Of a stretch of 64,000 nt of DNA, positions 11,463-25,500 are shown piece after piece (within the stretch, counting starts at the first letter, position 1; the number at the start of each line of letters is the position of its first letter). Position numbers and translations under genes: made by a program. The DNA lies in the NCBI GenBank assembly GCA_028564675.1, contig JAOVVO010000167.1, forward strand, positions 1-64,000, read 5' to 3'. Under the pieces are notes generated by a model. The model saw only the letters and a program-made list of their open reading frames with translations, made no database searches and was not told the DNA's origin. This DNA comes from Onchocerca lupi. Taxonomy: Eukaryota; Nematoda; Chromadorea; Rhabditida; Onchocercidae.

Positions 11463-14400
11463 TTATAATTCAGTATGCTCATCATCTTCACTTTCTGCTT
11501 CAGCCTCTGCTTTCTCTTCGTCTGATAAACCAGCACCATCTTTACCTCCGCTTTCCAAAAATTTCGTCAGCCCTTCTAATGTCCTTTCACCAGTAAAATC
11601 AATTACCTGCAATAAATAGAAGTTTATTAGTGTACCCTCTAGAACCAGTACTGTACTTTATAAAGTTAACATCCACAAATCCAAACATCAAAATCAATGC
11701 CCGTATCAACTTCCCTTCATCGTATATCGTAACAAGTTTCACAAAACATATATTCCCAGAATTATGTACTTCTGTAAAATCACAAGGTCAACAAATAAAG
11801 TTCGTCGACACTACTGATCAAAATTAAAATTACCAAACGAACTGATATTACAAAGACAAAGGATGAAATACATGGTTCAAATCCATACATGTCATAGATA
11901 CACTTCAACAGCTTTAGAGTATTAAAAAGCTCCTGAAATCTATAAAATTTAGAAAAACATAAACCGGGTAAAACTCACCTTATTAGAACTGGCAGGGAAA
12001 AACTTGATTGTTGGGAATGACTGCACTTTAACGTTTTCCACTTCATTTGCTGTTGCATCCATTTTAGCGATCAATATAGTATCATGGTCTTTATATTTTT
12101 CACCCAATTTATCCCAAGTTGGCATCAACTGTTTGCAATGTCCACACCATGGAGCATCTGAAATCTATTTATGTAAGAAATGTGCACAGTAAAATCTAAT
12201 CATTCGAAAATCAAAGCAAAAAAGACCACGGTATGCCCAGACTCAAGAAAATTCCAATTTATAAATCAAACTGCATTACCGAAAATTTCATCCATAACAA
12301 AATGAGAAGTAAATTTAGTAATCTATGTAGTAGTCTGCCAGATTCATGAAAAATTTCATACTGCTATTTTCACATAGCCTCCAGATCTACAGCAAGTCAA
12401 GAAGACTGTAAGGGCTCGAAGTCAAAATCTAAAAACCTTAATATATTAGTCTAGCACTGAAAACAGACCACCCATTTTGATATCAAGATAGCCAATCTAT
12501 AATACAATTTTCAAGCGAAAAACTTACAGAACAGCACAAGAACGTCCTTCTTAGCGTTCTTTGCGACATCTTCAAAGTTCTTTCCAACTAGTGTTTTCAC
12601 AGGATTCTTATCCCAGTCACTGGGAATATCTTGAGTCATTAGATGTGGTTTTAATTTACCAGCAAGATACATTTCCGTGAATTGCACAATATTTTCAGCT
12701 ATAATTTCTTTAAAATCGGGCTTATATTTGGTCATATCTTCTTCCAAACTGATAAGTCTCATTGCTGCTAAATCTTCTCTTTTGAGACCGAAAAATTCCA
12801 GGATACGAGCATTGTCTTCTACATCCGTATCAATGATGACGAAAAAAACCTACAAAAACCTCCGTTATTTATATCGGAAAGCACTCTAACTCCATGAAAA
12901 TTCAACAGCAGAACCATGAAAAACTACCTTGCCCTTAAATTTCTTGGCAGCTGCTCGGAATTCTTTCTCTAGTTTCTCGAATTCGGAACTCTCTTTAGAA
13001 ATGAATAAGAGGTTGTGTGATTTGATATCACCACCAAAAATAATTGGTGCAGTATCTTGCGTGAATTCACTCACAAGTGGTAATCTTTCGACCTGAAAAT
13101 GAGTAGTTTTGATTTAAAGCGAAATATACAAGATGGATGATTGAAAAGTACAGTTAGCATCGCCTTTCTCCAAGATCATTTGAGTTTTATCCATGTTTTT
13201 TATATACAAATTACTGACGAAAAACGCATTTGCATATTATTTTATTTAAAGCAGGAATATAAGAAATCATTACAGTTCGATATGAATTTCTTTTTTTGGT
13301 GAACCATGGCACCATAAATTAGCACTAGTTGAAGACACTGTTTAATATTTTAGGATAAACAATGATTTCTGATCTCAAGTTTTGGTTTGTGGAAGTATGA
13401 GAGTGCTATGAATAACGTATATGTCTGTGACTAAATAAATATGAGCTGAAAGAAAACAGCACATAAAATGAGAAGCAGCTGTACATACAGCACAACTCCA
13501 AAAGCAGAAAGGAAGTGAATGGAAAATAGTTTCTAGCTGGTCTTCTTTCTTTGCATTATTATAGATTCAGCTCTAATGGCAAAAGTTTAAAAAATCATTC
13601 TAAATGACAGAGAATTCGAAAAGTACCTGAACCCAAGATCTAAGTGCATCAGCTACTAACTTCTCACCAAATTCAGCTCGTCCCTCATCGAATTTCTTCA
13701 ACAATACAACGCCCTCATTTTCCAGTCCAAGCTGTTTTGCTGCATCATTTTCAGTAGTAATACCGAATGGTATATCATCGAATCCCCCAGCTACTTCCAG
13801 GAAAACTTTTGCATCCGCGCTTTCAGTATCCTGAAAAGCATTCAAAACTGAAAAAAATATCCCGAAAAGTATCAAAATAAAAAAAACTGAAACATCCGAC
13901 GAAGATGGTCCCTCAAATTAGGGATAAAATTCCAAATAAAAAGTACCTTAAAGTAACCAATTACGCACACTTCATTATTTTCCTGGAAATCCTTTACATC
14001 ATCAGCTGAGAGCATAGTTTTGGCTGCTGGACCTGTCTTCTTTTTTAGCCAAGCAACGATGGACGCTGCATCTCGTCCACCACCATATTCCTGTGGTTTG
14101 CCCGAACGGAATAACTTTAGCGTCGGATAACCACGCACCTGAAATAAAGTTTCCTTCAAATAGTTCAAAAAATCATAAATTTATAATCCTGAAGAATAAG
14201 GACATTTCATTGAAGATTTCAGTAAATGCCAACTGAAATCTGACTTATCGCATGATCGCATGAAACTTAAAAAGATATACAAAGGCCTTAAACAATACTA
14301 AGTAAAATATAAAAAAAGAAAGAAGGACTTTCGCAACCCTTAGTAAATTGAAAATAAAATGTAAGCATGAAATGAATAAGTTTTGATAACAGAACCCACC

Positions 14401-15374
14401 TCGTATTTTGAAGCAAGCTCACCATGTACGGTCGCGTCGCATTTCCCAAGTTTAATTGGACTGTCTTCTTTTTTCAACAGCTGCGCTGCTTTTGCATATT
14501 CAGGTGCCAAAGCCTTGCAGTGTCCACACCATGGTGCATAGAATTCAACCAGAATAAACTCATGTGCTGCTACTGTGTCATCGAAATTATCCTAGAAATT
14601 TTTGTTCAAGTATAAAAAGTCTTATAAGTTCTAGTAAAAAGGATATTACTATTGAAGGAAGGAAACAAAAATGTATAAGATTGATGATAGACTGGACAGG
14701 TGATAAGACAAAAAATCGTAATTAATGGGTAATCAATCAGAAATACAAGAAGTACAACTAAAGAAATTTCGGATTCATGCGCAGGAAAAACTGCTAGAAA
14801 ACTTATGATTTGAAAACGTGGGCAATCGATAAATTTTCTGAATCATAATCTTCTGCTGGATCTTTGTTCTAGCATTTCTCAGAAAACTACTTTTATGTAC
14901 ATTTTTCTGCGTTTCATCGCTTGATATGAAATAGTATGGAAAGAAAGCAGACGATAATCTAGTTTTTAATACATATCATAACTTTTTAAAAACGAGTTAT
15001 TTCATATTGATACTAATCAGTGGGAAACAAGTGTGTCTATGAATCGAATTTCAAGAGGCAGGACATAGAAAGATAGTTCTTAAGCATCAAATTTGCACAT
15101 ATCCCCAATTCATGTAAAACTGATGTAATGGAAGAGACTTCTGACTGATAAAAGCTGTAAGGAATGAGTGAGGTCTGGTGCTGGAGATAGATGATATGTA
15201 AGCAAAGGATGTTCACTGCAGACTTCAGTTTTAGATAATGCACACACTTTTGTAAGAATGACTAACCTTTGTGAGGACAAGGACCCCGTCATCCTCCTCT
15301 ACGCTTGCATCTTGAGCCGCGGAGTATAGTACAAACTGAAGCAACAGGATAAGGGCTACGACCAACCTGAACAT
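11463..15374 (-). CDS. pdi-2: Protein disulfide isomerase (PDI-2/P4HB type)
   Basis: This ER enzyme forms and reshuffles disulfides and in nematodes is also the beta subunit of collagen prolyl 4-hydroxylase. Exons in order: 15374-15267, 14591-14400, 14138-13947, 13830-13627, 13092-12928, 12849-12528, 12157-11979, 11606-11463; 1506 nt, 501 residues, all phases agree. A signal peptide occupies about residues 1-20 (hydrophobic RLVVALILLLQFVLYS). Domain a has FYAPWCGHC (CGHC 58-61); b and b' follow; domain a' has YAPWCGHC (CGHC 399-402), its first codon split by an intron. The tail is acidic (EDDE) and ends HTEL, an ER-retention signal of the KDEL class. Length and a-b-b'-a' order match the family. 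Each CGHC lies near an exon edge. The gene is divergent from RUNDC1 across 2.5 kb. Confidence 0.96.
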
Positions 15375-17889
15375 GATCTGAAACAGCGAGTGACTTCAAC
15401 AGGACACGACACAACCACCACCTCACCACCGTCATCCCATCATCCATCGTTTCTTCGATAACAATCGTCCCCCTCCCCTTCCCTTCCCTATCGTTGTCGC
15501 ACGCTGAATTGTGTGTTGTTCGCCCATTGGATAATCGACATGACACACCCCCGAGAAATCATTGGTGCTTCTCTTCTTCTACTGGACAAAAAATTCCGCG
15601 TGAGAAGAATGGTTACGCATTCTTCCAGTTCACGTTGATGAGAAAGCGTGAAACCGTGGTTGTAGTGAATTGCTATGATAACTTATTCGAGTAATATTTG
15701 AACAGTTTTTCGCTGAATTTCTGAATTGCTGGAAAACGATACCAAGAAGGAAAATAAATTGATGAAACTTTTGCAAAATTTTCATATAATCGACATAGAT
15801 ACATGATCGATACATGCTACTTTAACCGAATAAGACATTGAGAAGCTATCAAAGCAGATTTCCTTGATGATTTGCTCTCTTTTGTGGAGAAAATCTGAAA
15901 TTCATCACCTGAAAGTTACACTTTGGTAGGAGTAAAATTTTCAAATCGTCGAAGTGACATTTATGCTAGAATATTCCTGGAAGCATTAGTAAACAATTAC
16001 ACGCGCTTTCTTCGCATTACTTTCTTCGCAATTTCATGTGTATCGGTGAATTCAGAATTTGTACTTTCTCTTGGAATTCGTACTAAACTCAAGAAATGGC
16101 CAAAATCATGGCATTAATCAGTGACCTATGTCATGTTTTTGCGTTTTCATCAAGATCGAGTTATTGGAAAAGGTATATAGGTCACTCTATACCGATATCA
16201 TCAACCAAATCTCGGCCATGTGACGTCTTCAAACGAACCGTCATTATTCATTGTTGTGAATATCTTTTCACGATTGCCCTTGTTATCTCAGTCAGTTCTA
16301 TAAAAATTATTCCAACATTGTAAGAAATCAGACACATCGATTCAGTTTAACTCTTCAACTGGATTAATTTATAGTATTTAACTCATTTCAATTCAGTAAG
16401 AGTAAAGAACTCCAGAAAATAATTCGGGGAAAAAAGAATTATACAAAAATTTACTATATTTCTCTCAATTACTGCACACAAAAACATTTAACAAGCAAAT
16501 GATGAACCATATATCGTCAACATTTTTTGTCAGTTATGAATGAGATATCATTCTAAAATGAAAATCAAATTTCGGCATTTTAAAGAAATTAAAATTCTTA
16601 TGTTTCGTCTGATATGGCAAGTGTTTTGCAGCGCAGATTTTTTGAAAGGGAGCATAAGAACGTGTTTTCTAGTGGCAGTTTATATCACTACTTTTCATTG
16701 TTGAGATCTGCAGAATAATGTGAAGGATAGAATGGTCTGAAAAATTTTTCTAATTCCGTAAGCTAATTTGAAAATTGTATTTATAAAATTTTAAAGTGGA
16801 TAATGTCTAAAATTTCATTTATTTAATATTTAAATGATTCGGTACTACTTTGTCCTGAGAGTTTAAGTGAAAGTACTGATCGAAATCAGTGCTAATAGAA
16901 TTTTGGGCTAATTAATTATACTCAATAAAATCATCCCATGAATGATTTAAGAAAGTACCATATAGAAAAGTTCATCATACTGACTATTAAATGTTACATT
17001 TAATTCACTTGTAGTACCCTCAATAACTCAATCTTTTCGGTTTCCTTTCGGCTATGGCAGTTTCTTATTTTGTTTGAAACTTCTAAAGTTTATATCATTT
17101 TATTTTATCACTTCCTGCCTGCTGCCATTTTGTATCGAGATGAGATATTCATCGATTTAAACTAAAATTCAACAAAATTCCTCGCTGTAGCTAACATCAG
17201 CTTTCCTTGTAATTTCAAAATGTTTTCAAAACGCTGATGTTAAAAAAGACTGTGAATTACAGCACACATCATTAAGTGTTTCGATAAAAATATGTAATTT
17301 GCACCTATCAGTAAAAGTTAATTGATTACATTAACCAAGTCGTCACTGCATTAAGAGAAAAGAAAGCAGCAAGTCAAATGATGAAGGAAATGGACAACTA
17401 CGGATTATGCTGTAATTAACTGATAAACCATTTGTCATATTAAAAAATTCTCACAATTGAAATGATAATATCCTTCCCAATAGACTGAGCATGTTGTAAG
17501 GTGATTCCCTACTGTTCAAAATAAACGGTGGGACAAACAAAAGATCCCACCGATTTGCTTCAATATTCACTTCCCAAATATTCTTCCGTTTCTCCACCTA
17601 ATCCCTCATAATTCCAAGTATTAAAATTTGAAACGAATTTACAATCAAATAATGGTAAACATCCGTTTCATATCGAAACTCTTTCGTGAGCCAGAGACCG
17701 CTCTCGTAAATCTGGACCGAATAAGTGCTATGTTGGATGAGTTGTGTTGCAGGTTGGATATTGTTGAAGTGGATTGGGTTAAAGAAATTGTGAATTGGAA
17801 AGATGGAGTGATTTGTGGTCTTTATGTTAGTTATATCCGAAATTATTCATAGGGACATCATTGGTGCTTAGTCACTTAATTGTCAACGA
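15375..17889. promoter_or_regulatory. Divergent 5' region of PDI and RUNDC1
   Basis: No supported exon. The first 200 bases upstream of PDI (15380-15560) are notably C-rich and less AT-biased, as expected for a promoter or 5' UTR. An open frame at 17628-17852 ends in a stop before the RUNDC1 start and has no matching family, so I treat it as untranslated or chance. Confidence 0.4.
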
Positions 17890-20800
17890 ATGATGATTGG
17901 TGAAGATGTTGTGGATATTAATAAGCTATCTTCAACATTTGCTGATAAATTGGCACCTAGTATTTCAGATGGCAAGTTTCATTTATCACTCCAAATTTCA
18001 GTTTTCGTTTGAAAGAATTTTTATATAAAGACATGGTGCTTAATTTTTATTTGTGGCTGAAAATTAACGATCTTCTTGTCCTTCAATTTGGTTTTTCGGA
18101 TTTTTCTAGATGAAGCAATTGATGTGGAAAAATGGGCTCCAGCCGGTGAGTCTCTGGACGAACTGCAAGCTGTGCAGATGTGAGTTTTGCATCTTAGCTA
18201 TTATTTCTTAAGAACTTTCATCTGTTATTGGCGAATGAATTAACGATTTAATACCCGCTTTTGTCATGTCGAGAATTTCTAAAATATCTTGGTTGCCTGA
18301 TTTTTCTAAAGATAGCCTGCTTTATTTGATTTTTGGAGTAAAGCTATTGCAGTTCTTATAAATTGTTATTGCATAATTCATTCGTTTTCCATTGTTTCTT
18401 CCACTGGAAATTAATTGATCTTACTCCTTTAGTGCTTCATTTCAGAGATGAACGGATTCGTTTTCGAGAACTTGAAGAGGAGCAGGAACGTCTGAACAGT
18501 TCATTACTCTCTTTATCTACACATTTTGCACAAGTACAGTTTCGTCTGAAGCAGATCAGTAGAGCAGATGCATCTGAAAGAGATGTAATTCTATTTTTTT
18601 TTTCTCCTTAAATTTCAAATTCCTAAAGTTATGTTTTCTTTTAAATTTCTTTGAGTCGGAAGAATTGAAAAGATTTGAGTTTCTCAATTTTTTTACTAAT
18701 TTTCATTTTTTTAATTTCTTTTTCTTGCTATACATACAAGGAAAAAAGTGTCTTCGAAATTATTATTGCCAAGTTGACACGCGTTCTGCAAAGCAAAAAC
18801 TTGTAGCGATTATTGAAAGAATTGGAAGATTTCGCATTCCGTGGTTGCTCCGATTTGGGATTGGAAAAACTAAGGCGCTCGCCACAGATGGATAATGACA
18901 AAAAAGGTGATATGAATCAACAGAAGGAACGGCAAAAGATACTTATTGCTCACTTGAAGCAGCAATTGGAAGACTTAGAAAAGTATGCTTATGAAAGTGG
19001 TGAAGGTGATCTTCCAAGCGCCGAAGTCATGGCTAGACAGGTATACTTTACTGATTTTGTTCGACTTGTCCATTATAAATTGACTGGCTATATTTTCATA
19101 TTATTCCCCGTTTTGTTGTTCATCTTGTAACGGAAAGAGATTTTTTTTCTGTTATTTCCATATTAGTAATAGAATTGGAGTTGTTTGATATGATCCAAGT
19201 AATGTTCTTTTTAGAAGGCAGTTATCGACAAACTTCACGAGAAAGTGCAGTTAGATCTGGAGCTGGACAGAATGTCTCAAAGTGATTTGCAGAAAAAGGT
19301 TGATGAAGCGCTGAAGAAGGTACTTTCTCTATGTAGCACGAAAATTGATCTTCGTAGATTTAAAGACTGACAGAAAAGGTGTTGTAATTATCCTTTATGT
19401 TTTAAGAAATTTCTGTTTAGACAATACATATATTTGCACTGATATACCTTTAGCTTGTGAACCCAATTAAAGCGAAAGAGCAGTTAGTGGAGCAGTTGCA
19501 AGCACAGATTGTCGATCTTGAACGATTTATTGGTTTTCTGCAGACGGAAACCGGCGAGCGTCTACCTAATTCAATTGCTTCGCTACCTGTTGTACCGACA
19601 AAGAAGAGTTCATTCATGGATTTAATAAGGTTTAATCAGAAATTCGAGCGTAATCAGCTGAAGCAAACACCACAAGGAAGTCATTATGGGCAAGTGTTTC
19701 CAAAACTAAGTACAGATTTACAATATTTTTATTTTCTGTAGAATGACGAAGTGGTTGATAGATCTGATAACTTTAGTGATGAACGAGCACGAATAGAATT
19801 AGCAGTTGATGCAACAATTCAAGTTATGGAGAAATATCTTTTGCTTTCGGTGGATACCGACATGTTTCATACTGACTCGTCTGATAAATCATATGATGAG
19901 GTTCTTTATTTGGTATCATTTTTTTTTTTTTCTCAGTGCTTTCATAAATCTTTAGGAAAGAATTCTTATGGATTCTTTGGAATACTAAAGGATAACAGAA
20001 AATACCATTTTTACCATATTTTCTTTATGATTCAAGCTTTAATACCAATTAACGCTTGATGAATTTACAGCGAAAATAACATCGCATTGTTATCTTTCAA
20101 GTCAAAATGATCTCCTTAGTCACTGTGCCCCTATTTTCTGAAATCATTGATTTATTAACATGAAATTCATCTGTTACTGATTGTTTTGCCTAAATATAAT
20201 TTTCACAAAACCCTGTTTTTGACGTAAAGTTAAGTGACAGGACTTAATTTTTCTCTTATAAATGATTTTTTTCTTTAAATTTAGATTTTCAAATGTAGCG
20301 AAGAGGAGATAGTTACCGTTATTAGAAAACAATTATGTCCCGCTATGCGTGATCTTTTGGAACATGGCATGAATACCGTTGTCAAACATTTTGTTAATTT
20401 CACATCTTTGGGTTGCTATCCCGGGAGTTCGCGGGCTACTAGAAATACTAGTGGTTAGTTTTTGAGTATTTAGTACTCCTGCTTTTCATGATACATAGCT
20501 TCATAAATGATGCATTAAATTATGTGGATTTGATTTGCCTGATATAATATAAACTTCGAATAAAAAGATTTAGTGCGAAAGTTGGAACACATTTGGGATG
20601 TTGTGATGTATTATTATGATTTGAAGTTCGGTCGTGAATACTGTGATGCACCTTATCGACGGCTTTCACAAAGTTACCAGCTGGATGTAGTTGCAGGTCG
20701 GAGTGTAACATCAAAACAGGTGGAATTCAGTTCTTTCAAGTTCAATGGTCGTTTAGAATAAGAGGATTTTGTCTTATGATCTTCTCACTTGTAGTTCTAT

Positions 20801-21589
20801 TTTTATTTCTAGAATATTTCGAAGTTTAATGTTTAAGGTTTGTCTTATAGCTTTTGCTATCAACTATCGAAAATATTACTTCAACTCACAGTCGATTGAA
20901 ACGTTCTTCTGATGCAATGTGGAAGGCTCTAGTATCTGCAGCACTGAATGAGAAAAAGTTGCCAACATGGATACGAACAATTTTCTGCACAGAACACATT
21001 GTTGAGCAGTGTTTTGCACCGTGGTCTTATGTAGCTAGAACAGGTGCTCTAATATTTTCAAGATTTCGTAATTCAAGAAGTCAGTAAAAGAAAAAAAGAC
21101 GAGTCGAAGAGAGATTCTTTCGAATTTCGATTGAATCTCATGTCTTGAAATAGAAGTAGCAGAGGTTGGTAGTATCGAAGCAGTAGCATGTTTCCAGAAG
21201 TTTAAAGGATGCCATGAGAATATTGCTGATTGGATAAAAGTCTATCAAAATAGTTGGTAATCCAGCGGGTGAATAAGCGAAACAGATTGGTGGTTGACAA
21301 GAGAATCTCGTTCTGGAAATGCTTGAACAGTTATATTTGATTTGATATCTCGCTTATACCAAGAAGTAGTATATTGCAATAGATATTCCGATGATTCGGA
21401 TAATGCCCCATGAATTTGGATCTTTAAACTCGCAAAATCTCATTCGTGTCAATTAATTACCAATAAAATGAATAGTTTATAGGTTGTGAGGATACTTATC
21501 AGTTGCTCGAACATCTTTGTAAGTATAATTTTCATCTACCAGTGGATTTGGCAGTACGTCCGTTTCATCAAATGAAGGATGCATTTTGA
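17890..21589 (+). CDS. RUNDC1: RUN domain-containing protein 1
   Basis: RUNDC1 has N-terminal coiled coils and a C-terminal RUN domain, a helical fold used to contact small GTPases or their effectors; its cell role is poorly defined. Exons: 17890-17971, 18110-18179, 18446-18584, 18807-19040, 19215-19319, 19454-19693, 19742-19900, 20285-20453, 20574-20719, 20851-21043, 21483-21589; 1644 nt, 547 residues, phases close. Clear matches are SSLLSLSTHFAQVQFRLKQI, RLLKELEDFAFRGC, VNPIKAKEQLVEQLQAQI (human VNPARVKEQLVEQLKTQI), and the end LPVDLAVRPFHQMKDAF (human LPVDLAVRQLKNIKDAF). Coiled coil lies at about residues 55-240, the RUN part from about 345. The start ATG at 17890 has an in-frame TAG upstream. 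The first intron, 17972-18109, uses a GC donor (GATG then GCAAGT), required by phase. Confidence 0.94.
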
Positions 21590-21978
21590 AAATTTTCTTG
21601 GAATTAGCGTTGCTTTTTCCACATCTCTAAAAAATCAGTCTTAAATGTATTCAGTAGAGCTTATTATTTCTTTTCTTGTCTTTTTTGTAATTTATACCAA
21701 ACCGGAGTCCTGTAATCATTCCATTTTTATGTTTTTGATAAAATTTTGGATCTTATTTTTATGTTGGATTTGGATCTTATTTTGTAGTTTTGATAGTTAA
21801 TGAATTTGGATCTTTAAACTCGTAAACCTCATTCGTGTCAATTAAGTACCAATAAAATGAAAATTTTTTATAGGTTTATAGTAGTCAATAGAGCTTATTA
21901 TTTCTTTTCTTGTTTTTCTTTGTAATTTATATCAAACCTGGGTTTCTGTGATCATTTCATTTTTATATTTTTGTAGTT
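21411..21978. repeat. Imperfect tandem duplication around the last RUNDC1 exon
   Basis: The intron end 21411-21482 is repeated at 21801-21873 (TGAATTTGGATCTTTAAACT start, then near-identical sequence to the TTTATAG acceptor). The 3' flank 21653-21740 is repeated at 21883-21978 (GAGCTTATTATTTCTTTTCT start). The final RUNDC1 exon and about 60 bases after it (21483-21652) are absent from the second copy. A third trace (GTAGTTAATGAAT) sits at 21973-21986. Confidence 0.8.
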
Positions 21979-22051
21979 AATGAATCTGTTATTGTCTTTC
22001 TTCATTTGACCATCATATCCTCATTCATATGGGTTCTCTTCCTTCTACTTT

Positions 22052-22052
<1 letters not shown>

Positions 22053-22094
<42 letters not shown>

Positions 22095-22103
22095 GAGGGG
22101 GGG
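22053..22103. repeat. 41-T homopolymer followed by a G-rich run
   Basis: Forty-one consecutive T are followed at once by GGAGGGGGGG, an abrupt pyrimidine/purine switch in the RUNDC1-VPS3 gap. Length is probably unreliable in assembly. Confidence 0.9.
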
Positions 22104-22599
22104 ATTTCGAATCTCTTGACGTTTTATTTATTTCAATTTCAGTTTTCATTTCATGTTGACATGCTGTTTTTGTCCTTAAATGTCAGTGAAATAAAAAAAA
22201 TCTTATAATTGCCATAAATAGTTGACTTCGTAAGTTCTTCCAAGTGCCATTCGTTAGTAACATGCAGTGAAGTGTATGTGAATTGTGCATTATAAATTTT
22301 GATGGGTATAATCAGGCATTTGAAAATTAAGTTGATATTTTAGGTATTTGAAGGTTTTTTGTACTGCTGGATTATATATCATTTTAAGGTTTCCTTTATC
22401 TTATTTTTGGTTTTGCTTTTATTGCATCTGCCCTATTTTTTAGGTTGTACCTGTTGTAAATAAAATTTTCGTTATTTTATAATGATATTCAAATCTCGAA
22501 CCACTTTTTTGTGAATAAATATTTCACACAATCGCATATCAATCTGCATATCCGAGCTTGGTCATCTTATATAATTTTCAGTGATTTCTTAGTTTTGAA

Positions 22600-25500
22600 A
22601 TGGTGGATGAATATTATCGACTCAGTGATGTTTTTGAAACAGTTTCAATTTTGGCTCCGAATGAAAAGGTTTGTAATTGAATTTTGAGATGCAAAACATG
22701 ACATTTTTAAAAGTGTCATAATGTCCTGTGAACTGATGTCAGGTGACTTGTGTTGATGGGACATCAAGGACGTTGTTTGTTGGTACTTCGCAAGGACGTA
22801 TTTTACTGATGGATCTTTCATCAAAAAGCATGATTAATGCGTTGCAACTTTCAATGGTAATGTTCAAAGAATTTTCGGGACTCAAAAAGGTGCAGAAGAA
22901 TTTTCAAGATTTATAACTTCAAACCTCATTGAGTGGTGTTTTTAGAATGTTCCCATTGCACGAATAGTAGCTGCCACAGCGCTAGATTATCTTATTGTTC
23001 TCTCAGCGTCCACTATTTTTAATATAGAAATAACGACATTGAAGGTAAGCATCCACTTTTTTTTTCTTTCCTAAAAAAACGGTTTCTTTGGAAAGAGATC
23101 AAAATTGTGAAGAATTATTTCATTTTAAATATAGGTTTTGCATTTACTATTAATAGGTTTTGCATTTACTATCAATATTTCATATCATCATTAATAAACA
23201 TATTATTAACGTACTTCACATGTTTTAAATAACAATATTTTTTGGATTTTTCAATTAGCATCGGCTAAAACAATCGTTAAATTAACATTTTAAACAGTTT
23301 TGTTACTCCGTCAATATGTATTCATTACTCTGTCTGGTTAGTAATTGGAAGATTTCGGTCGCGTTTTACCTTTTATGGAAGTATTGAGCTTTGGATTCCA
23401 CTCAGTTAAGTTGAAATCAATTTTAATTTGAATATTTTTCAGCCAATTAGCTCAGGTTCGGCATCGAACATAGCTCATTTGGCATTGAATAAGGATCCAG
23501 TGATAGCAGATCCATTTGCTTTACAGCTTGCTTTAGTCACAAACAATCGCTATATTCTAGTTTGTGAAAGTAAAGCAGGTAGTTTGGAAATTCAAAAAGA
23601 GATACGAACTGAAGAGAATGTGGTTGCCTTATCGTATAATAAATATTGCATATGCTATGCTCTACCTAATGCTTATTTTGTCCATAATATCCTGGAAAAT
23701 AAAACTCTATTTTTGTTCCCGTATGACTCACAAACCATACGTCCTATCATTATAAACACAGATGCGGTTAGTAAATTTTTTATTTGAAATCATAAGGTTT
23801 AATGTTAAGTGAAATCAGCGTCTTTTAAATTACAAGTAACAGCAATTTCAGGACGAATTCCTGGTGAATGGTATGCAAGGTTTAGGCGTTTTTGCGACAT
23901 CAGAAGGTGTTTCATCACGACCGCCACTATTCTGGGGTCTGAGTTCTATCGTATCATTTGCATATCGTTCACCGCATGTTTTTGTTCTAACAGCATCATC
24001 GATTACCGTTTACAGGTTCTTTTTCTGAGGATTCAGATTGATCAAAGTTGATTTTTTGATGGAAGTTTCAAGTTCATTTAACAATTATTTAATGCAAAAT
24101 GCTTGTTAGGTCTGCAAGTATTTTCAGTTCTGAACAGTCAATTGTTCTCCAGAGATGGCCCTTCACAAGTGGAATGTTGTTAGAGTGTATTGATGGGCAA
24201 TTGTATGTTTGCAATAACGAGAATATTTGTCATATAGAAGAAATATCATGGTTTATTAGGGTATAAATTGAGTTTGGTCAGAAAATTAGCTTTTTTTGTC
24301 ATTAAATCAGAAATTGTTAAATGGCTTGACTACGATTGTTGCAAGTTGAAATTAAGATATAAAGAAAATAGCAGAAAAAGAAAATATAACAGAATATTTT
24401 TCTTAAGGCAGAAGCTCTTGCTGATAGTGGAGAGTTGGATGAAGCACTGAGGCTTGCTGAAAATGTTGTTTCGAATGGGCAATATGACGAAGCAGAAATA
24501 CTGGTAATGTTGAAACGTTCAGTGGATCTTTTTTTATCTGAAGTGCTTATTAATGCAAGTTCTTAATGGAACAAGAAATATTTCAAAGTACTTTCAGAAA
24601 TTCAATGACCTAAGACAGAAAGTGGCTTTAACGCTTTTTAAACATGAAGAATTCGAGAAATTTCTGGAATTGGCTGTATTGTCCGAATTAGATCCTCGTA
24701 CGGTAATGACAAATTTTCATCTTAGATCCTCGTACGGTAATGACAAATTTTCACTCCAAAGAAGTTCTATTTTTGCTGAACGCACTTTTTTGCTGTTCTT
24801 TTGTATGTGATAGTTTCTGTCTTTCAGGTTTTGGTATCATTTAGATTTTTACTTCCATTCCCATCGGGGTTCCGATCAGAGTTAACCAAAGAAGCCACAG
24901 AATCATCAAAAGAATCTTTTGATGATTCCGTTGCAAAAGAATCTGTTCAACTTACAACTTTTTTGGAACATTATCTCAGAACGATCAGAAAACTTCATTG
25001 GGTTGCTGGATTTTGTCGGGTATCTAATGTATATCTCGAAATAACATTCATACATCTCGTTGACTTTTGACCGCACACTTATATTATTTATGGTTAAAAG
25101 GTCGAGAATTCATTTTGCGGACGATTATTAGTTCTTTTTTAGTTGGTGTAGTGGCTAAAATATCGTTTAGGGAACTTAGACATTGGGAAACGTTGGTACC
25201 AATTTTCAAGCACAAAGCTCATCAAGTTGGTAATTAGTTTCCTAGTAACTTGGTAAAAATAAGACCGCTTTTAATATTTGTCAATTTTTCGGACTACTTA
25301 TTGAGTTTTCTGATTTAACAGATTATAACTGTAATCAAAAAGTAGCTGTTTGACTGTCCAGTTTTTGGTTTTTTTAATGAAATACTGAGAAATTATTAAA
25401 AAAATGTAAATCTTGCATTAATCCCAAATTTTGTTGCAAATATTATACTTTCCACTCATATAAGCAAATAAGCTCTTCAGGATATTGACGCCATGCTACT

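Noticed and set aside
11870..11890. GGTTCAAATCC, a tRNA T-arm-like string at 11874-11884
   Set aside because: No matching A box or cloverleaf upstream; it lies in a PDI intron.
17628..17852. 74-codon open frame upstream of RUNDC1 as an extra N-terminal exon
   Set aside because: It ends in a stop, is followed by another in-frame TAG before the chosen ATG, and has no counterpart in RUNDC1.
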